From Cellulophaga lytica DSM 7489 (GTDB taxonomy: Bacteria > Bacteroidota > Bacteroidia > Flavobacteriales > Flavobacteriaceae): a DNA stretch of 64,000 nucleotides. Position numbers and translations under genes: made by a program. The notes below the pieces were generated by a model. That model had not been told where the DNA came from. It saw nothing but the letters and a program-made list of their open reading frames with translations, and did no database searches. Positions 34,323 to 44,700 of this stretch are shown one piece after another. Where the stretch lies: contig NC_015167.1 in NCBI RefSeq assembly GCF_000190595.1, positions 632,501-696,500 of the forward strand, given 5' to 3'. Each line of letters opens with the position of its first letter. The first letter of the stretch is position 1.

Positions 34323-37205
34323 ATGAAAAAATTAATTTTTGGATTATTTTTAAGTACCTGCCTATTTACTAGCATACAAGCACAAGTAAAAATTGGCGAA
34401 AATCCTGAAAACCTTCATTTTAACTCGGTTTTAGAACTAGAGAGTACAAGTAAAGCTTTAGTTATTACAAGGATGTCTACCCTACAAATGAATGCTATAA
34501 CACCACTAAACGGTGCTGTTATTTACAATACAGACACTAGGTGTTTGCACTATTATAATGATACCCAATGGATAAACTTATGTGAAGCAGAAAATGCTGG
34601 CAATATTAATTTGGTAGATAATGGTGATAATACCTACACCTTTACAAATGCTGCTGGTAACGATATTACGTTTGAAACCCCTGCTTTTACAAGCAACCAT
34701 ACAGGTTCTGGTGGTGTAGGTTTTTCTAGTGGCATAAAAATAACAGACGATGGCAATACGGTTAATATAGAAGTAGACCAAATACACGGTAACTCTATAT
34801 TAAACAAAACAATTGGCAGAACTAAAATTGCAGATGATGCTATTGGTGTAGATGAGTTAGGAGACACAAGTGTAAATACAAATAATCTTATAGACGAGTC
34901 GGTTACACCCGTAAAAATACAACCTAGTGCAACACCAAACCAAGTTTTAAAAACAAATGCTACAGGTACCAATGTAGAATGGGGCACTTTAGACGCTACT
35001 AGCATTGCAGGGCAAGATTTAACTGTTGATGCTTCTTTAGAATTTACGGGTAGTACAACTGGTGTTGGGGCACTTTTAGAAACTGTTGGCATTTCTGTTG
35101 CTGATGGAGGAATTACGAATGCTAAATTAGCTGCAGATGCAGTTTCTACAAACAAAATAGCAGATGAAACAATACTTTCTGAAGACATATTAGATGGTAC
35201 AATAGCAACACAAGATATTGCAGATAATGCTATTACCGCTGTAAAAATAAATACAGATGTTGCCGGTTCTGGATTAACAAAAAATGCAACTACTGGTGCT
35301 TTAGATGTAGATGTTGCTGCATTAACTGGAGATGGTAACATTACGTCTACCGATTTAAATGTTACAGGTGGTGCAAATGCAGCTTTAAATAACGTTACTT
35401 TAGAGATTAACCCAAGTGCTGTTGGTGCAAACGAACTTGCTGATGGTGCAGTAACAACTACCAAAATAGCAGATACAAATGTTACTACTGTTAAGATTGA
35501 AGATGATGCTATTGAAAATACTAAACTAGCGGATGATGCTGTACAAACAGAAAATATTTTAGATGGCACAATAGCAACACTAGATATTGCTGATGATGCA
35601 GTAACTGCTATAAAAATAAATGCAGATGTTGCCGGTTCTGGATTAACTAAAAATATAACTACTGGTGCTTTAGATGTAGATGTAACTGCCTTAACGGGTG
35701 ATGGTAACATTACTTCTACAGACTTAAATGTTACAGGTGGTACAAATGCAGCTTTAAATGACGTTACTTTAGAAATTAACCCAAGTGCTGTTGGTGCTAA
35801 TGAAATTGCTGATGGCGCAGTAACAACTACCAAAATAGCAGATGCAAATGTTACTAGAGACAAAATTGCAAACGCAGCAATTGATGATAATAAATTAGAC
35901 AAAACAACTATTTCTTTATCTGGCTTTGCTGTTCCAACGGGCGACTTATCTATAGGCTCACAAAAACTAACCAACGTTTCAGATCCTACTGACCCACAAG
36001 ATGCAGCAACAAGGTCTTATGTAGATGCTGCAGTTACAGCAGGAACCACTGCTTTAGCTTTAAAAGAAGACACTGCTAACAAATCTAACGACGGTTCTTT
36101 AACTGATAATTCCGCTACAGATTTCCCAACTGAACAAGCAGTAAAAACATATGTAGATAATCAAATTTCTACTATAAATACAATTACTGATGGAAATATT
36201 TTAGTTGGTGACGCTACAAATACAGCTGCACAAGTTGCTATTTCTGGTGATGCAACTCTTGCTAATACTGGTGCTTTAACTATTGAAAACAATGCAATTA
36301 CTTCTGCTAAAATATTAGATGATGAAATTGTAAATACAGATATAAACTCTGCTGCCGCTATTGACGGCTCTAAAATTAGTCCTGTTTTTACTTCTAATGT
36401 TTCCACTACTGGTACATTAACAACTACAGGAACTGCTACAATTGGCGCCAATACAATTACAAATATAGATGGTACAGACGGACAAGTACTAACAACAGAT
36501 GGTGCTGGAGCCGCAACTTGGAAAAACCCAACCACAGGAATTCCAATAGGTACAGCTGGCTCAATTTTCTTTTCTGATGGCGCAGGTAATTTAGCAGAAA
36601 ATAATACTGAATTATTTTGGGATAACACAAACAATAGATTAGGAATTGGAAGAACAAACCCGCAGGATATGTTAGATGTAGAAGGTCAAATCAGAACTAG
36701 AACTGGATTTGCTGCAACTGGAGGTACAGTTGGTCAACCATCTTATGGCTTCTATACCAATGGAGATACAAATACTGGAATGTTTAGAATTGCTGAAGAC
36801 CAAATTGGCTTTTCAACTGCTGGTATTCAAGCTATAACAATAGACGCAACTCAAAACGTTGGTATTGGAATTACATCCCCAAATTCTACATTACATACAG
36901 GTGGTTCTTTGGCTACTGCTATAGATGATGCATCTGGAATTATTGCTTTAGGTGAAACTCAACATACAATAATAATTACAGGCAATTCAACTATCACACT
37001 ACCCGCAGCTAATACTTGCCAAGGTAGAATTTATATTATTAAGAATCCCGATACACTAGCTATTCCAGCATCACCCGATTATTCAGTAACTTTTACTCCA
37101 GGTTCTTCTTATTTAGATTCTATGGGTAACAACAACCCAATATCACTTCCTGCTGGCATAACAAAATTACAAAGTGACGGTACTAACTGGCAACAAATAA
37201 ACTAG
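34323..37205 (+). CDS. Fibre-like surface protein with phage-tail-fibre-like repeats (960 aa)
   Basis: A 960-residue exported protein. After the signal peptide (MKKLIFGLFLSTCLFTSIQAQ) comes an N-terminal module (about 22-90: SVLELESTSKALVITRM, IYNTDTRCLHYYND) shared with the 2,823-aa gene. The shaft (about 90-770) has short strand repeats of the KIADDAV/TTKIAD kind, two 123-residue units (from 35261 and 35630), and motifs resembling tail-fibre joints: LTNVSDPTDPQDAATRSYVDAA and FPTEQAVKTYVD. The C-terminal tip (about 770-960: NNRLGIGRTNPQDMLDVEG, GDTNTGMFR, GRIYIIKNP, LQSDGTNWQQI) matches the 308-aa protein at 47413. There is no clear type IX sorting domain. The partner gene starts 1 base after its stop. 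A trimeric fibre is likely (inference). Confidence 0.8.
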   Translation: MKKLIFGLFLSTCLFTSIQAQVKIGENPENLHFNSVLELESTSKALVITRMSTLQMNAITPLNGAVIYNTDTRCLHYYNDTQWINLCEAENAGNINLVDNGDNTYTFTNAAGNDITFETPAFTSNHTGSGGVGFSSGIKITDDGNTVNIEVDQIHGNSILNKTIGRTKIADDAIGVDELGDTSVNTNNLIDESVTPVKIQPSATPNQVLKTNATGTNVEWGTLDATSIAGQDLTVDASLEFTGSTTGVGALLETVGISVADGGITNAKLAADAVSTNKIADETILSEDILDGTIATQDIADNAITAVKINTDVAGSGLTKNATTGALDVDVAALTGDGNITSTDLNVTGGANAALNNVTLEINPSAVGANELADGAVTTTKIADTNVTTVKIEDDAIENTKLADDAVQTENILDGTIATLDIADDAVTAIKINADVAGSGLTKNITTGALDVDVTALTGDGNITSTDLNVTGGTNAALNDVTLEINPSAVGANEIADGAVTTTKIADANVTRDKIANAAIDDNKLDKTTISLSGFAVPTGDLSIGSQKLTNVSDPTDPQDAATRSYVDAAVTAGTTALALKEDTANKSNDGSLTDNSATDFPTEQAVKTYVDNQISTINTITDGNILVGDATNTAAQVAISGDATLANTGALTIENNAITSAKILDDEIVNTDINSAAAIDGSKISPVFTSNVSTTGTLTTTGTATIGANTITNIDGTDGQVLTTDGAGAATWKNPTTGIPIGTAGSIFFSDGAGNLAENNTELFWDNTNNRLGIGRTNPQDMLDVEGQIRTRTGFAATGGTVGQPSYGFYTNGDTNTGMFRIAEDQIGFSTAGIQAITIDATQNVGIGITSPNSTLHTGGSLATAIDDASGIIALGETQHTIIITGNSTITLPAANTCQGRIYIIKNPDTLAIPASPDYSVTFTPGSSYLDSMGNNNPISLPAGITKLQSDGTNWQQIN
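35261..35870 (+). repeat. Two 369-base repeats within the 960-aa fibre gene
   Basis: Copies begin at 35261 and 35630 (TGCCGGTTCTGGATTAAC in both) and encode two near-identical 123-residue units, the second diverging after about 35850. The encoded units contain DVDVAALTGDGNITSTDLNV and repeated DxAVTTTKIAD steps. Confidence 0.8.
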
Positions 37206-37206
37206 T

Positions 37207-38364
37207 ATGAAAAACTTACTTTACATATTTTTATGTTGTAGTTCTGTTGCCGTAGCACAAAATGCTATGTACAACAATGGTAGCATACGTATACATGATA
37301 CTGGTACACTTGGTTTGCACACCAACCTAATTAACAACGCTCCTTTTCAGGATAATTTAGGTACATTTGGTTTTTATGGTCAAGTAACAACTAGTGTTAC
37401 TGGCGCGTTTATTCCTGTTTTTTATGATGTAGAAATGTACAAGCCTTTTAGTGCTGCTATTTTAGAGACTTCTATTACTGCTACTAATGCTTTAAATTTA
37501 GTAGATGGCGACTTTGTTACCTACCGTAACAACCCATTAGAAAACTTAAAACTTACTCAAAATGCATTTACGGTTGGCGAGTCCAACCTATCTAAAGTAG
37601 ATGGGTATATGCTAGTAGAACAAAAACAAAATTTCTTTTTTACCGTAGGTGATTCTGGTTACATTAGACCTTTAACATTACAGTCTCAAAGCGAAAATGT
37701 CACCGCCAAATGTGCTTACTTTTTTGAAGATCCAAATTTGCCATCAACCTTTACAACTAGTTTTAACACCAATAATAAAGAAAAAGAAGTTAGAGCTGTG
37801 AGCACTACAGAGTTTTGGGATATAGATAGTAGCCTACCATCTACCGTTAGTATCTCTTGGAACAACCGTAGCAATATTGCAAACCTAGTAGATGAGTATT
37901 ATCAAGTAGGTATTGCCGGTTGGCACAGAACTCAAAAAAGATGGGTTAATTTAGGTAGTGTAGATCCTATTGGAGACCTTAACCAAGGTGCAGTTACATC
38001 TGAAACCTTTGTACCTAATGATTATGAAGTTATTACATTGGCTAAAATGGCTGTTGCAACAGAATTATTAGATTTAGATAATTACTACGTAAGTCCTAAT
38101 GGAGATGGTATAAATGACAATCTTGTAATACCAGAGCTAGAAGAATCTCCAAACAATCGTCTTCGTATTTACGACAGAAACGGACTTAAGGTATTTGAAA
38201 AAGACAATTACAACGGCGAGTTTAATGGTTACAGCAATACAAACAATACTATTTACCAAAGAAATGCAGGCTTACCTAGTGGCATATATTTTTACTTGGT
38301 CTTTTTAGATGATCTTCAACTAGAATACCAAGGCTTTTTATACCTCACAGACACAGGCAATTAA
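37207..38364 (+). CDS. Secreted protein with gliding motility-associated C-terminal domain (type IX secretion), partner 1
   Basis: A 385-residue exported protein: signal peptide MKNLLYIFLCCSSVAVAQ, a beta-rich body (about 20-290), and a C-terminal domain of the gliding-motility (Bac_Flav_CTERM, T9SS type B) kind at about 295-385. Diagnostic pieces are YYVSPNGDGINDNLVIP, NNRLRIYDRNGLKVFEKDNYNGEFNGY and LPSGIYFYLVFLDD. The domain directs export and often anchoring by the type IX system. It starts 1 base after the 960-aa fibre gene, so they should be co-translated. A close paralogue is at 48342. I infer it presents or anchors the fibre, but no motif proves contact. Confidence 0.85.
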   Translation: MKNLLYIFLCCSSVAVAQNAMYNNGSIRIHDTGTLGLHTNLINNAPFQDNLGTFGFYGQVTTSVTGAFIPVFYDVEMYKPFSAAILETSITATNALNLVDGDFVTYRNNPLENLKLTQNAFTVGESNLSKVDGYMLVEQKQNFFFTVGDSGYIRPLTLQSQSENVTAKCAYFFEDPNLPSTFTTSFNTNNKEKEVRAVSTTEFWDIDSSLPSTVSISWNNRSNIANLVDEYYQVGIAGWHRTQKRWVNLGSVDPIGDLNQGAVTSETFVPNDYEVITLAKMAVATELLDLDNYYVSPNGDGINDNLVIPELEESPNNRLRIYDRNGLKVFEKDNYNGEFNGYSNTNNTIYQRNAGLPSGIYFYLVFLDDLQLEYQGFLYLTDTGN

Positions 38365-38732
38365 AAATTTAAGTTAACAAATCATTACTATTTATTACAT
38401 AAAACAGATCCTTAAGGGTCTGTTTTTTTGTTTTACAATTTTCGCTAACCTATCAATATCAACTGGTTACAGAGAAATACAGCCACAATTCAAAATAAAA
38501 TAGTAAGAAAATAAGTCTATTAAAATACGTAAAAACCACACTTTTTATTGTATTTTTATAATAAAACCAAACTTAACTCTACAAAAGATAAGGTCTTAAA
38601 ACAGTTACAGGTGTACCCAACCATATATCTATAAGTAGCTGTCACGCATACAATAAAGGTTGTTTTACAACAAACTTTACCTTTCAAGTATTTAATTTTT
38701 TAATTTACAACTGTTAACTATTACATATACTT
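38365..38732. other. 368-base intergenic region between the fibre operons
   Basis: Holds the terminator at 38402-38430, an imperfect hairpin around 38655-38680 (AAAGGTTGTT...AACAAACTTT), and an AT-rich stretch before the ATG of the giant fibre gene. I found no coding sequence. A promoter for the giant gene is expected here, but no exact TAnnTTTG box stands out. Confidence 0.7.
38402..38430 (+). terminator. Terminator after the first fibre operon
   Basis: ACAGATCC pairs with GGGTCTGT (one G-T pair) around TTAA, followed by a run of seven T. It lies 38 bases past the partner 1 stop. Confidence 0.75.
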
Positions 38733-41700
38733 ATGAAAATCAACAAATTATTATTAATCAGTTTTTTTGCTTTAGCTCAATACTCTTTTGGGCAAGTAAA
38801 AATAGGTAATGATATAAATACTATTCACTCCTCCTCCATACTAGAGTTAGAAAGTACAGACAAAGTATTAATATTAACTAGGGTTACTAATGCTCAAATG
38901 GCAGCTATTACACCTTTAACTGGGGCTATGGTTTACAACACAGATGAAAATTGTATGTTTCAATACAACGGAATTCTATGGCAATCCTTATGTGACACTA
39001 GTTCTTTTAATGAAACAAATACTGTTATTTTTGATAATAACGATGGTACGTTTTCCTACACAAATGAAAATAACGTTACGGTAACCATTACAAAATCTCA
39101 ATTAACAGATAACGGAGACGGAACTTTTAGCTACGCTAATGGCAATGGTACTCCAGTAAATTTTACAGGAACTGATAGCCAGGCTATTAGCACAGATGGA
39201 ACATCTGGGAATCTAACTTTAGAAAATGGTGGCTCTGTAGTTTTAAATGTTGATGACGCGGATGCGGATGCCTCTAACGAAATAAACACAGGATTTACTT
39301 TAAACGGTACTGCTTTAGAAATTACAGATGCAGACGGAACATTGTCGCAAGATTTAGACGGAACTTTTGTTACGGAAACCGAATTAACAGCTAACAATAC
39401 GGCAACTACAAACGCTATTAATGTAGTACAAGCAGATGTTGATGCCAACGAAACAGCAGCCACTAACGCTATTACAGCTTTACAAAATGATAAAGAAGAT
39501 GCTGCTAATAAATCTACCAACGTAGCTTTAGGAACTTCTGATGATGCTTTTCCTACTCAAAATGCTGTTAAAACTTATGTAGATGCACAAATTACAGCTT
39601 CTAATTCTGCTGATGGCGATACGGATGCTACTAACGAAATAAACACAGGATTTACTTTAAACGGTACTGCTTTAGAAATTACAGATGCAGACGGAACATT
39701 GTCGCAAGATTTAGACGGAACCTTTGTTACGGAAACCGAATTAACAGCTAACAATACGGCAACTACAAACGCTATTAATGCAGTACAAGCAGATGTTGAT
39801 GCCAACGAAACTGCTGCAACTAACGCAATTGCTGCGGTACAAACTGATGTTGACGCAAACGAAACAGCAGCCACTAACGCTATTACAGCTTTACAAAATG
39901 ATAAAGAAGATGCTGCTAATAAATCTACCAACGTAGCTTTAGGAACTTCTGATGATGCTTTCCCTACTCAAAATGCTGTTAAAACTTATGTAGATGCACA
40001 AATTACAGCTTCTAATTCTGCTGATGGCGATACGGATGCTACTAACGAAGTAAACACAGGATTTACTTTAAACGGTACTGCTTTAGAAATTACAGATGCA
40101 GACGGAACATTGTCGCAAGATTTAGACGGAACTTTTGTTACGGAAACCGAATTAACAGCTAACAATACGGCAACTACAAACGCTATTAATGCAGTACAAA
40201 CTGATGTAGACACTAACGAAGCTGATGCAGACGCTGCTATAGCTCTAAAAGAAGATGCTGCTAATAAGTCGGACGATGTAAATTTAGCTGATGCTACAAA
40301 TACAAAATTCCCTACTGAACTGGCTGTTAAAACCTATGTAGATGCACAAATTACAGCTTCTAATTCTGCTGATGGCGATACGGATGCTACTAACGAAGTG
40401 AACACAGGATTTACTTTAAACGGTACTGCTTTAGAAATTACAGATGCAGACGGAACATTGTCGCAAGATTTAGACGGAACTTTTGTTACGGAAACTGAAT
40501 TAACAGCTAACAATACAGCAACTACAAACGCTATTGCTGCTGTGCAAACTGATGTTGACGCTAACGAAGCTGATGCAGACGCTGCTATAGCTTTAAAAGA
40601 AGATGCAGCTAACAAGTCTACCAACGTAGCTTTAGGAACTTCTGATGATGCTTTCCCTACTCAAAATGCTGTTAAAACTTATGTAGATACCCAAGTTGCG
40701 GCTTCTACTCAAGTTATTGTTAGTGCAGACGCTAATAATGATGTTACAACTGGGGCTGATGGTGGTGCTTTTTATGACGATGCTACTTTGCAAACTAATA
40801 TTGCTAATAACGCTACTGCTATAACTACAGAAACCACAAGAGCTACAAATGCAGAAAATGCTATTCAGGCTGATGTTAATGCCAACGAAACTGCGGCAAC
40901 TAACGCAATTGCTGCTGTGCAAACTGATGTTGACACTAACGAAGCTGATGCAGACGCTGCTATAGCTCTAAAAGAAGATGCAGCCAACAAGTCTACCAAC
41001 GTAGCTTTAGGAACTTCTGATGATGCTTTCCCTACTCAAAATGCAGTTAAAACATACGTAGATACCCAAGTTGCGGCTTCTACTCAAGTTATTGTTAGTG
41101 CAGACGCTAATAATGATGTTACAGCTGGAGCTGATGGTGGTGCTTTTTATGACGATGCTACTTTGCAAACTAATATTGCTAATAACGCTACTGCTATAAC
41201 TACAGAAACCACAAGAGCTACAAATGCAGAAAATGCTATTCAGGCTGATGTTGATGCCAACGAAACTGCTGCAACTAATGCAATTGCTGCGGTACAAGCA
41301 GATGTTGACGCTAATGAAACTGCAGCTAATGACGCTATCGACCTTAAAGAAGATGCTGCTAATAAATCTGATGCAACTGATTTAGGCAACACATCTCCTT
41401 CTTCTACTTTATTCCCTACTCAAAATGCAGTTAAAACATATGTAGATGCACAAGCGAATGGCAATATAACCTCAACAGATATTGATGTTACAGGCGGCAC
41501 TAATGCTGCATTTGAAAATGTGAGCCTTAGTATTGCAGATAATGCTATAATAGCAAGTAAAATTGCTGATGATAATGTTACTTTAGATAAGTTAGCTAAC
41601 GGAACTAGTAATGGCCAAATAATGAGATGGAACGGAACTAATTGGATATTAGATAATGAAACGGTATCCAAATTAGAGAGTCCAGCCGGCTCTGAAAACA

Positions 41701-44700
41701 GCTTAGTTTTTACAGATGAAATTAATGGAGTAACAACAATACCTAATATTGTAAGAAGTGTAAATGGTGTAAATCCTGCTGCAAATGGAAATGTAGCTGT
41801 TGTACTATCTAGTGTTTCAACTGGACTTGAATCTGCCAGACCAGTAACTGGAGTAGACTCTGACATTTACATTGTATCTGGTGAAGTAGCCCCAAATACA
41901 GACAGAAATGGTGTTGCTTTTATATATGATGATCCAACCGGATGGCAAGAGGTAACCACAGATTTATCTACTAATGATGCTAGGTATGTAAATATTATTG
42001 GTGATGCTATGACAGGTCCTTTAACAATGGGCGGTAATGCCGTAACCTCAATAGCAAATCCTGTAAACCCACAAGATGCTACCTCTAAAAGTTATGTAGA
42101 TGCTCAAATAATTGCTTCTACTCAAGTTATTGTAAGTACAGATGCCAACAATGATATTACTACTGGAGCTGATGGTGGTGCTTTTTATGACGATGCTACT
42201 TTACAAACTAATATTGCTAATAACGCTACCGCAATAAATACAGAAACTACAAGAGCTACTAATGCAGAAAATGCTATTCAGGCTGATGTTGATGCTAATG
42301 AAATTGCTGCAACTAATGCTATAGACCTTAAAGAAGATGCAGCTAACAAGTCTACCAACGTAGCTTTAGGAACTTCTGATGATGCTTTCCCTACTCAAAA
42401 TGCTGTTAAAACTTATGTAGATACCCAAGTTGCGGCTTCTACTCAAGTTATAGTAAGTACAGATGCTAACAATAATATTACAGCTGGAGCTGATGGTGGT
42501 GCTTTTTATGACGATGCTACTTTGCAAACTAATATTGCTAATAACGCTACTGCTATAACTACAGAAACCACAAGAGCTACAAATGCAGAAAATGCTATTC
42601 AGGCTGATGTTGATGCTAATGAAACTGCGGCAACTAATGCAATTGCTGCTGTGCAAACTGATGTTGACGCTAACGAAGCTGATGCGGACGCTGCTATAGC
42701 TTTAAAAGAAGATGCTGCTAATAAATCTACCAACGTAGCTTTAGGAACTTCTGATGATGCTTTCCCTACTCAAAATGCTGTTAAAACTTATGTAGATGCA
42801 CAAGTTGCAGCTTCTACTCAAGTTATTGTTAGTGCAGACGCTAATAATGATGTTACAGCTGGAGCTGATGGTGGTGCTTTTTATGACGATGCTACTTTGC
42901 AAACTAATATTGCTAATAACGCTACTGCTATAACTACAGAAACCACAAGAGCTACAAATGCAGAAAATGCTATTCAGGCTGATGTTGATGCTAATGAAAC
43001 TGCGGCAACTAATGCAATTGCTGCTGTGCAAACTGATGTTGACGCTAACGAAGCTGATGCGGACGCTGCTATAGCTTTAAAAGAAGATGCTGCTAATAAA
43101 TCTACCAACGTAGCTTTAGGAACTTCTGATGATGCTTTCCCTACTCAAAATGCTGTTAAAACTTATGTAGATGCACAAGTTGCAGCTTCTACTCAAGTTA
43201 TTGTTAGTGCAGACGCTAATAATGATGTTACAGCTGGAGCTGATGGTGGTGCTTTTTATGACGATGCTACTTTGCAAACTAATATTGCTAATAACGCTAC
43301 TGCTATAACTACAGAAACCACAAGAGCTACAAATGCAGAAAATGCTATTCAGGCTGATGTTGATGCCAACGAAACTGCGGCAACTAACGCAATTGCAGCG
43401 GTACAAGCAGATGTTGACGCTAATGAAACTGCAGCTAATGACGCTATCGACCTTAAAGAAGATGCTGCTAACAAGTCTACCAACGTAGCTTTAGGAACTT
43501 CTGATGATGCTTTTCCTACTCAAAATGCTGTTAAAACTTATGTAGATGCACAAATTACAGCTTCTAATTCTGCTGATGGCGATACGGATGCTACTAACGA
43601 AATAAACACAGGATTTACTTTAAACGGTACTGCTTTAGAAATTACAGATGCAGACGGAACATTGTCACAAGATTTAGACGGAACTTTTGTTACGGAAACC
43701 GAATTAACAGCTAACAATACGGCTACTACAAACGCTATTAATGCAGTACAAGCAGATGTTGATACCAACGAAACTGCTGCAACTAACGCAATTGCTGCGG
43801 TACAAACTGATGTTGACGCTAATGAAACTGCAGCTAATGACGCTATCGACCTTAAAGAAGATGCTGCTAACAAGTCTACCAACGTAGCTTTAGGAACTTC
43901 TGATGATGCTTTTCCTACTCAAAATGCTGTTAAAACTTATGTAGATGCACAAATTACAGCTTCTAATTCTGCTGATGGCGATACGGATGCTACTAACGAA
44001 ATAAACACAGGATTTACTTTAAACGGTACTGCTTTAGAAATTACAGATGCAGACGGAACATTATCGCAAGATTTAGACGGAACTTTTGTTACGGAAACTG
44101 AATTAACAGCTAACAATACAGCAACTACAAACGCTATTGCTGCTGTGCAAACTGATGTTGACGCTAACGAAGCTGATGCAGACGCTGCTATAGCTCTAAA
44201 AGAAGATGCTGCCAACAAGTCTACCAACGTAGCTTTAGGAACTTCTGATGATGCTTTCCCTACTCAAAATGCTGTTAAAACTTATGTAGATGCACAAATT
44301 ACAGCTTCTAATTCTGCTGATGGCGATACGGATGCTACTAACGAAGTAAACACAGGATTTACTTTAAACGGCACAGCTTTAGAAATTACAGATGCAGACG
44401 GAACATTGTCTCAAGATTTAGACGGAACCTTTGTTACGGAAACCGAATTAACAGCTAACAATACAGCAACTACAAACGCTATTGCTGCTGTGCAAACTGA
44501 TGTTGACGCTAACGAAGCTGATGCAGACGCTGCTATAGCTCTAAAAGAAGATGCTGCCAACAAGTCTACCAACGTAGCTTTAGGAACTTCTGATGATGCT
44601 TTCCCTACTCAAAATGCTGTTAAAACTTATGTAGATGCACAAATTACAGCTTCTAATTCTGCTGATGGCGATACGGATGCTACTAACGAAGTAAACACAG

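Noticed and set aside
34634-35974. A 446-codon minus-strand frame inside the 960-aa fibre gene
   Set aside because: It runs antisense to a repeat-rich, biased sequence. It has no promoter, no family motif, and only low-complexity Val/Ser/Ala content.
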